NCBI GenBank assembly: GCA_937625935.1
Contig: OW569374.1
Location: 310,001 to 374,000, forward strand
Length of the DNA: 64,000 bases
Origin: Tetramitus jugosus
Taxonomy: Eukaryota > Heterolobosea > Eutetramitea > Acrasida > Vahlkampfiidae
Reading direction: 5' to 3'
Positions 58,193 through 64,000 of this stretch are shown here, piece after piece; the stretch's first letter is position 1, and every line of letters starts with the position of its first letter. The translations under genes and the position numbers were made by a program. The notes beneath the pieces are model-generated. The model had not been told where the DNA came from. It searched no databases and worked only from the letters and a program-made list of their open reading frames with translations.

Positions 58193-59389
58193 TTAACTCA
58201 TATATGTTATAAGGCTATGATTGGGATAGTTTGCCACAGCATGCTCAAAAAAGAGCTTAAGACCTCGAAGATGAATAAACACGTATTCCAAGTCTTCATG
58301 ATGAATTTCATGGAATCCCATCAGGAACGGAAATCCTTTATCGTACGGTTTCCACATTTGTGCCACCTTTTTCAAATCGACCTTTTGCAATTCTGCTTGA
58401 ATTTCCTTGACTTGTTGCGATGAGAAGACTCTTGCAGCTCCATACGCCATCTCACAAATATCAACTCCTCCATGCATAATAAAGTTCAATGGATAACTAC
58501 CACCTTCCTCTGTTCCTGTTAACAAAAAGTGCAGAGCCGACCATGATCGATCACAATTATAGAAAACACCACGAAGCAACTCCTTGTCTCTCTTGTCTTG
58601 ATCCCTGTACTCAACAACCCAATTGTTGTTGCTCTTTTCGAGTCGAACTCTTTGCTCGCTCACAAAGTGAATCGAGGCCTTGGGCCATCGCTCAATAAAC
58701 GCCTTTTTTGCCAACTGTGTCACATACAGATTCCAGCTCTTGTTGACCTGAGAGAGAGAACACATGGATTGCGCATCTGTCAAATAGCTCATCACCAGAC
58801 CAAAAGTATCCATGTCCAGAACAGACAAATCTCCTGCTCCACCCAACACACTGTTTCGATCCAAGATGAACTCATCTTTCTCTTCTTCCCGTTGTTGTTT
58901 TTGATCTGTTTCCTCCTGTACTTGAATTTCATGATTTTCGTCCTTGTCTTCTCCACCTGTTCTAGGTTGTTTCGCTTCCGACTCACCCAACGGATTCCTC
59001 TTCTTGCTGTTTTGTTGACTCCACTTTTGTCGTTCCTTCTCCACTCTCAACAACAATTTTTGTAATTTTTTATTGTCCTGATCAAATTGAGAATAATCGT
59101 ACGCCTTGTCCACCAAATCATAGTAAGTCACCATCTCATTTTCATCATCTTCATCTTCTTCATGATCTTCATCTTCGTCCTCCTCTTCCAGTAAACTTTG
59201 TTGTTCGAGTGCTTGTTCAGACAGTTCTTCAGGGAACAGAGATACATGGAGAGACGAAGAAAAGTGAGAAAGATGACTGCGAACGTATTGGATGACACTC
59301 TGGGAGATGTCAGTGCCGTTGGCAGCTTGCTCCAAGAATAAAGAAGCTTGATCGTCTGATATTAAAGAGAATACAGTGTCAATGCCCAT
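58193..59389 (-). CDS. F-box protein with DUF1877-like (YfbM-like) domain
   Basis: 398 residues. The N-terminus (MGIDTVFSLISDDQASLFLE) resembles the first strand and helix of bacterial YfbM/DUF1877 proteins. Residues 50-180 are acidic and Gln/Lys-rich, probably disordered or coiled coil. Residues about 185-235 are an F-box (LSVLDMDTFGLVMSYLTDAQ, CSLSQVNKSWNLYV). Residues about 275-398 return to DUF1877: DRSWSALHFLLTGTEEGG, YPLNFIMHGGVDI, AYGAARVFSSQQV and the long C-terminal helix. The F-box therefore appears inserted into, or fused within, a DUF1877 fold. DUF1877 has no established activity. An SCF receptor role is an inference from the F-box. Confidence 0.7.
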   Translation of the reverse strand: MGIDTVFSLISDDQASLFLEQAANGTDISQSVIQYVRSHLSHFSSSLHVSLFPEELSEQALEQQSLLEEEDEDEDHEEDEDDENEMVTYYDLVDKAYDYSQFDQDNKKLQKLLLRVEKERQKWSQQNSKKRNPLGESEAKQPRTGGEDKDENHEIQVQEETDQKQQREEEKDEFILDRNSVLGGAGDLSVLDMDTFGLVMSYLTDAQSMCSLSQVNKSWNLYVTQLAKKAFIERWPKASIHFVSEQRVRLEKSNNNWVVEYRDQDKRDKELLRGVFYNCDRSWSALHFLLTGTEEGGSYPLNFIMHGGVDICEMAYGAARVFSSQQVKEIQAELQKVDLKKVAQMWKPYDKGFPFLMGFHEIHHEDLEYVFIHLRGLKLFFEHAVANYPNHSLITYMS

Positions 59390-60206
59390 GGCTTGTGTTT
59401 TGTTTTGTTTGGTTGTTTTCTGGGTCGAGAAAAAAATGGAAGCGGGGAAAAAAACGAAGATTACGAATACAATAAATGCTTACGGATGACAAAGGATGAC
59501 AAAACGAGTTAACACACATTGGAGGAAATGTTCCGTCATCATCACTGCCCAAATCAATCAAACCTTTTTTCGATTGTGACCGAAATTTTTCACATCATTA
59601 TTCCATCATTCCATTATCAAGTTTTGGAGATCTGTCAATTGGAATGAACTTAATGGTTCTCCATAAATTTGGGGTTGAAGAACGACGTGCATGACAAAAC
59701 CACAAGACAAATCACCAAACCTCTCAACAACTATCTGGACCCTTCCGGTTTTAATCCGAGATGTTCTCCACGCTCCAGTTTCTCATCTCAGAATATCATT
59801 TTACATGTAAGTGCCGAACAAGGAGCCTGTAAAAGGAAGCTGATTGTTGTTCAAAAGGCGACCAGCACTGGACAGGTATGGATGATTCCTAACCGGACAT
59901 TGGTGTTTGAAGACCATTGATGAGGTGTCATGTTTCAGTCAATACCATAAAAGGCATTTATCGCGCATCCGACCTCCACAAAGAGGAGTGACACTTTCAA
60001 CAGACACAATACGGCCATCGCGGACATGCACCCAATGGACAACCCTATTCCATATTCGAACATAAAAAGTTGGGATCATGCCCCCTCGACTACTACCCCT
60101 CGCCGCAACCCAGCATTACCTTGTATTTAGTTCCGAAAACACGATAAGCATTTGTAGACAAACACTAACCAAAACCACTTGCAAAAAGAGCTTACAAGAC
60201 ATAAAC
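59390..60206. other. 817-bp divergent gap, uncertain coding potential
   Basis: Between the DUF1877/F-box gene (minus) and the disordered protein gene (plus). A plus-strand frame without an ATG is open to the stop at 59918-59920 and ends with KRKLIVVQKATSTGQVWMIP; it could be an exon, but I see no confirmed splice partners. The downstream gene's frame is also open back to 60078. I support no gene in the gap. Confidence 0.3.
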
Positions 60207-60819
60207 ATGTACGACTATGAAATCGATGCACATGAGCTACAGAGCCACTTTTTTGTTGATCCTTTCCCTAACACCTGCCAACTGTCAAATGACAACCACC
60301 GCGGTCAAGCTCCGTCGACTCCCTCCAGAAAACAGTTTGATCTCTACGATTCACCATACAAAAAAAGAGGGGCTTGAATTCCTATGCCTAGAACGAGAAC
60401 ACCTCGAAGATGCCAGTGATCAAGAAAGCGATGATGATCAAAAGCTAGACTCCTCTCCCATGAGCTCTCCAGTCACCAAAACCACAGTTCACCAAAACCT
60501 CCATTCTGTAGCCAAAAAAATCAGGTTTTGCGACGATGAGAGTCGTACTACTATTACTAAGAAGCAGCAGCAGAAGCAGCAGCCACAAAAGCTTCCTTCC
60601 TCCCTCAAGGTGCCTTCCTGTTGGTTAAGAGCAGCAGAGAAACATGATGCACAGAGCTCTAAATTGAACATGACAGTATTCATGAATAATGAGCGTCAAG
60701 AGATGACATCATCGATGAACAATCAATGGTCAGAACTAAAACAAGTCGAAAATGAGCTTCATTCAATGCCCTATGCATTGACAGAATTTGAAAGCTTGGC
60801 GCTTTCTGATTCTCTATAA
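60207..60819 (+). CDS. Unrecognised disordered protein, apparent frameshift at an A7 run
   Basis: Two overlapping plus-strand frames share this locus. One starts at the ATG at 60207 (MYDYEIDAHELQSHFF) and stops at 60375-60377, soon after a run of seven A at 60360-60366. The other, open from the ATG at 60217 to 60819, holds a longer downstream portion with acidic/Ser blocks, the KKIRFCDD segment that fits a PP1-docking RVxF pattern, Gln/Lys runs and a C-terminal ALTEFESLAL motif. Removing one A would join the first frame to the second. Alternatively 60217 is the true start (200 residues), giving a signal-peptide-like N-terminus that suits the rest poorly. I recognise no family. Confidence 0.4.
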
Positions 60820-60879
60820 AAAAAAGTAATCATCTATTCTTCTGTCTTTCTCCATGTGTTGTTCTTGTATGTCTATATA

Positions 60880-62235
60880 TTAGACGATAATGTTGCGAAG
60901 AGAGAATCTTTGACGATCGAATTGACCCAGGAATTTGTCGCTTGCTTGTTCTTCCGTCACGAGCTCAACCAGGAAATCAGCTACAATAGGAGCATTCTTG
61001 AATCCGTGTCCACTGCATGGACTGCCAATAATGATATTGTTGGAACCAGGAAGTTTATCTATCACATACTCATCAGTTGGATGACAAGTGTACATGCATG
61101 TAACAATGTTTCCCTTGTCGTACATCTCATCGTATGTCTCTGGTTCAAGGGAATCAGCAGGGAACAATTTGCTCAGAAAACTCCTCAAAATTTCCACTTT
61201 GCGCTCAGGCACTCTTGGCTCCTTGTTGTGGTCAATGTCCAATGCACGTTGTTTCGGATCGATACCCTTTTCCTCTGCCAAAGCTTCATGAATAGCAACT
61301 TTCACGTATCCCTCCTTTTCAAAACTGCCTCGGAAACCGTAGAATCCCCAATCTAACATGCGATCCTCAATAGATGACACATTGTCATAGGGTGAAGCGC
61401 CCCAATGAATATAGATGGGCAGTTGTTTGAACTCGGATTCAAACTGTTTGTTCACTCTCCAAAAGTAATAGCTCTGTCGTCTTACCTCAAGCTTCAAATC
61501 TATTTGGAAATTCTGCTTGACAAGAGTAGGAATCCAAGCACCACACGTCAACACAAGCTTCTTCGAGGTATAGGATGCCAAACTTGTTGTAATGTTCACT
61601 CTGTTCTTCTCCTTCTCTTCTTCTTCAATATGAACAATGCGTTCATCACTGTGAATATCACACGTCACTCGAGTCGACTGCCTACATAATCGATGAAACA
61701 TGTCAACCGCGCGCTCAGCATCCAAAATACCCGCATTCTCCTCATACACTGCCTTATACGAATCAGGAACACCTCTCAAAGCAGGAAATTTTTCTCTCAA
61801 CTGTGCAGCGCTCAACACTTGATACTCAAATCCAACAATGTTCGCCGCTTCAATCACATGATTCAACTGAACATGATTTGACTCACCAAAGTCCAACCCA
61901 CCTGTCTGATGATACACCTTAGAACATTCTCCACTTCCATCATCACCATCATCAGCTTTCTCTTCTATTTGTTTCCATTGACCTATACTCTCTCGTCCCA
62001 TTCGAGCATACATGGCATCACAGTCAGAGAAACGACAGATTCTTGAGTGACCGTGACTCGATCCCTTGTTGTGCAACAGAGAAAACTGTTCTAGCAGAAG
62101 AATACGAGAGCCCAGAGGTAAATTTTGAGTGAGTTTGTAGGCACAGGCACTTCCATGAACTCCAGCTCCAACTACAATCACATCATAATGATGGTTGTTG
62201 TGGTTAGTATTTGGCTGGTCGTCTGTTGTCGACAT
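60880..62235 (-). CDS. FAD-dependent sarcosine/pipecolate oxidase family
   Basis: 451 residues from the ATG at 62235; an upstream frame starts with another codon near 62382 and is unlike the family. The dinucleotide-binding fold begins at DVIVVGAGVHGSACAYKL, followed by SSHGHSRICRFSD as in monomeric sarcosine oxidases. CMYTCHPTDEYVIDKLPG holds the Cys that binds FAD covalently in this family, and GSPCSGHGFKNAP lines the active site. It oxidises N-methyl or cyclic amino acids to imines with release of hydrogen peroxide. No peroxisomal SKL tail is present (ends RNIIV), so location is uncertain. The stop is 60 bp from the convergent disordered-protein gene. Confidence 0.9.
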   Translation of the reverse strand: MSTTDDQPNTNHNNHHYDVIVVGAGVHGSACAYKLTQNLPLGSRILLLEQFSLLHNKGSSHGHSRICRFSDCDAMYARMGRESIGQWKQIEEKADDGDDGSGECSKVYHQTGGLDFGESNHVQLNHVIEAANIVGFEYQVLSAAQLREKFPALRGVPDSYKAVYEENAGILDAERAVDMFHRLCRQSTRVTCDIHSDERIVHIEEEEKEKNRVNITTSLASYTSKKLVLTCGAWIPTLVKQNFQIDLKLEVRRQSYYFWRVNKQFESEFKQLPIYIHWGASPYDNVSSIEDRMLDWGFYGFRGSFEKEGYVKVAIHEALAEEKGIDPKQRALDIDHNKEPRVPERKVEILRSFLSKLFPADSLEPETYDEMYDKGNIVTCMYTCHPTDEYVIDKLPGSNNIIIGSPCSGHGFKNAPIVADFLVELVTEEQASDKFLGQFDRQRFSLRNIIV

Positions 62236-62852
62236 CTTGACTTTTTTTTTAATTATTGTTTTTTGGCATGATATGATTGTCCGCCTCTGGCGTGAAGAGC
62301 AAAAAACTTTCATCGATTCAACCAGACCAGAGCAACGACAGAGAACTTTGTGTCTTTGGTTGGTCGCTGAAAGTCCATCCATTTGAAGTGTAATAAATTG
62401 CTGGATGTCCTCTCAACGTTGCTCTGAACAACTTATGACAGAAAGTTGTCAAAATAGTTGTTCAACGTTTGTATTGCGAAATTATTATGGATTTGTTGAA
62501 ACTTCAAAAGAAAGAGTTAGTCAGCGCAACGAACTTCAGAGATGCAAAGAACCACACCAATTCATGCGACTTATTTCTTGCCACCGCACTTAAAGTGTTG
62601 ATGAGACAGTGCGGACGAATAGAGCTAAAACAGTTCAACTTCATTTATTGTTGGGTGACTCTCAAGATGTGTCACTCAACAATGAGACAACGCAGTATTC
62701 GCAGTTCAGCTTGTTCAAAACAAGTGTGTGGTTTTGGGGTCAAACGCCTGACATCCGCCACATCAACACAATTAACAGAATGAATCATTGACATATCGAT
62801 GAATCGGTGGACATGTTTTATCAGCTCCACTCGCAACTTTTCATCCATTTCT
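62236..62852. other. 617-bp gap upstream of the oxidase gene
   Basis: It lies between the oxidase start (minus) and the dCTP deaminase 3' end (minus). A minus-strand frame from an ATG at 62863 to a stop at 62672 overlaps the deaminase stop in another frame and encodes MSSKEMDEKLRVELIKHVHR and onward; several short plus-strand frames are also open. None has a family match I can name. The last 100 bp should contain the oxidase promoter. Confidence 0.3.
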
Positions 62853-63389
62853 TTAGAACTCATTCCTATACATCTTAGATTCGACTGGCTCTGTTCCTTG
62901 TCCATTGTACTTTGCATTGCTCTTCTTGTTATAAGGTGTCAACAGTGTTGAACTCACAGTGAAATAAATCAATTGACCAATGGGCATGCCAGCATAGACA
63001 CGAACTGGCTTCAGGCATGAAATTTCTAGTGTCCAAGTGCCTTGGAATCCCACGTCACCCTTTCCTGCTGTGGCATGAATAGAGATGCCCAAACGACCCG
63101 TAGAGCTCTTTCCCTCCAAAAACGGAACATGGCTCATCGTTTCCGTGTACTCTTGAGTGACTCCTAGGTAGAGCTCACCTGGTTGAAGAACGAATCCTTC
63201 TTCTGGAATCTCTAAAAATTGGATGGGATTCGATGCTTTTGCATCCAAGGTTTCACAAGTGTAGATGGCCAACTTGGAACCTAAATGAACATCATAAGAG
63301 TTGGAACCGAGATCCGATCGGTTGAATGGTTGGATAACAATGGTGCCCTTGTCCATTTCATTCAGAATATCACCGTCTGTAAGAATCAT
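62853..63389 (-). CDS. dcd: dCTP deaminase (Dcd-type), bacterial-like
   Basis: 178 residues. It is a trimeric dUTPase-fold nucleotide deaminase: IQPFNRSDLGSNSYDVHLG near the N-terminus, FLEGKSSTGRLGISIHATAG with the conserved Arg, and GDVGFQGTWTLEISCLKP with the catalytic Glu, then a GMPIGQLIYFTV strand. The enzyme converts dCTP to dUTP (or dUMP in bifunctional forms), feeding thymidylate synthesis. Most eukaryotes use dCMP deaminase instead, so its presence is notable. A TTTCGCGC element lies about 100 bp upstream. No organelle presequence is visible. Confidence 0.9.
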   Translation of the reverse strand: MILTDGDILNEMDKGTIVIQPFNRSDLGSNSYDVHLGSKLAIYTCETLDAKASNPIQFLEIPEEGFVLQPGELYLGVTQEYTETMSHVPFLEGKSSTGRLGISIHATAGKGDVGFQGTWTLEISCLKPVRVYAGMPIGQLIYFTVSSTLLTPYNKKSNAKYNGQGTEPVESKMYRNEF

Positions 63390-63985
63390 CTTTTCGAGAG
63401 CCTAGATCTGTGTGATGGTTGCTTGTTGTCTTGCTATGGTTGTTGTTTGAACTCTTAGACTAATAATTGAAATTCAAACGGACAGATTTGGGCGCGAAAG
63501 TTTCGGATTAATTTCACAAAGATAAATACACTCTGAGCTTTTCTTCTCTTCCCGAACTCTCACAAGCCATTGTGGCCCAGGCTTTTGATGATAAACAGAG
63601 GTTTTCTGTTGTTCAGATGGTTGTTGGATCGTGAGATTGTAAAACGATTCGCCTCACCAACACAGAATCGAATCCTCAGAATCCTACGAAGTGTCTTGGC
63701 TTCTGACAATAACTTTCTCGCCCTTCAACCAACATTGTTCCCACAGTGAGGAAGCACATTCCACTACTGTAACCACCTCTCAACAGCTTTCATGATTGAC
63801 ATCATTTTCTCCGCATAGTTACGTCAGCAATCTCGATCGTCGTCACACCACCAAGTTAGCTGGCAAGAAACAGAAAACAGCAAATTGGTTCGTTCGTTCA
63901 TTTGGTTCTTCTTCCGAAATAAAACTGGCGCAAGTGCATCAAACACAACAACAACAACCATAACAACAAATAACAACAAACAACC
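63390..63985. promoter_or_regulatory. 596-bp divergent promoter region
   Basis: Between the dCTP deaminase gene (minus) and a gene starting at 63986 (plus). No coding frame is supported. It contains the TTTGGGCGCGAAA element and, at its right end (63936-63985), a dense CAA/ACA leader immediately before the next ATG. Confidence 0.5.
63487..63499 (-). promoter_or_regulatory. E2F-like site TTTCGCGCCC upstream of dCTP deaminase
   Basis: The sequence TTTGGGCGCGAAA reads TTTCGCGC on the minus strand, an exact fit to the E2F consensus TTTSSCGC, about 100 bp upstream of the deaminase ATG. S-phase nucleotide genes are classic E2F targets; the use of that system here is an inference. Confidence 0.45.
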
Positions 63986-64000
63986 ATGCATTCATCATCA
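63986..64000 (+). CDS. Start of an unidentified gene, cut by the window edge
   Basis: Only five codons are inside the window (ATG CAT TCA TCA TCA). The reason to call it is the leader: about 45 bp of CAACAACAACC and ACAACAAA immediately upstream, like other confirmed starts in this window. The product cannot be told. Confidence 0.45.

Noticed and set aside
60217-60290. Signal-peptide-like start of the disordered protein
   Set aside because: The hydrophobic stretch is the alternate frame of a plausible acidic N-terminus, and the rest of the protein looks intracellular; kept only as an alternative.
62405-62783. Short plus-strand frames between the oxidase and dCTP deaminase genes
   Set aside because: Several overlapping frames of similar length, no leader, no recognisable motif.
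1-64000. Search for operons, CRISPR arrays, insertion sequences and viral genes
   Set aside because: No regularly spaced repeats, transposase motifs, terminal inverted repeats or viral structural or polymerase genes were recognised.

Overview
The window is nuclear DNA of a free-living unicellular eukaryote, most likely a heterolobosean amoeboflagellate of the Naegleria type. Evidence seen in the sequence: compact genes on both strands, mostly single-exon; short GT-AG introns (58 to 128 nt) with GTAAGT or GTATGT-like donors; A/C-rich leaders with CAA runs before many ATG codons; intergenic gaps often under 150 bp; and histone, spliceosome, ER-export and cilium genes. The genus is an inference from overall style and gene content. 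No rRNA, tRNA, CRISPR array, transposon or virus gene was recognised.

Layout. 1-8.6 kb: a secreted lipase with EGF-like and RCC1-like regions (runs off the left edge), a NUDT6-type Nudix hydrolase, an FWWh/FAM227 protein, a type II membrane glycosyltransferase-like protein, and the WD40 protein WDR92/DNAAF10. 8.7-16.7 kb: histone H4, a three-exon Ras GTPase, a FERM protein, a PDK1-type PH protein, an F-box protein, a SAM methyltransferase and a class I amidotransferase-like protein. 16.7-25.5 kb: a 7TM protein with a Cys-rich ectodomain, a large mitochondrial TPR protein, a KANSL2-like double zinc-finger protein and a Nopp140/NOLC1 homologue. 25.5-35.2 kb: BBS8/TTC8, a coiled-coil PH protein, aspartate aminotransferase, a twin-CX9C protein, TRMT2A, a DegT-family sugar aminotransferase, a small tail-anchored-like protein and an ankyrin protein. 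35.4-47.6 kb: PRP28/DDX23, a MARCH-type E3 ligase, a five-exon MFS transporter, a GtrA-like protein, an F-box protein, a secreted C39-like peptidase, MEMO1 and a purple acid phosphatase. 47.7-64 kb: a mitochondrial PPR protein, SEC12/PREB, LIS1, a secreted TIG/PA14 protein, a DUF1877/F-box protein, a disordered protein with an apparent frameshift, a sarcosine/pipecolate oxidase, a bacterial-type dCTP deaminase, and the start of one more gene at the right edge.

How they work together. There are no operons, but several genes share a cell-biological theme. WDR92, BBS8, the FWWh protein and LIS1 all belong to ciliary or dynein biology, as expected of an organism that can build flagella. Ras, FERM and PH proteins fit amoeboid signalling. 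The secreted lipase, C39-like peptidase, phosphatase and TIG/PA14 protein fit phagotrophic feeding or surface functions. Many neighbours are divergent pairs sharing 80-300 bp promoters or convergent pairs separated by only 9-13 bp.

Least explained parts: the split DUF1877 domain with an inserted F-box (58193-59389), the A7-run frameshift at 60360, the orphan protein-like reading frame at 57651-57920, two genes with bacterial-looking families (DegT aminotransferase and dCTP deaminase), and GC-rich palindromic TTTSGCGC-like elements near several starts.
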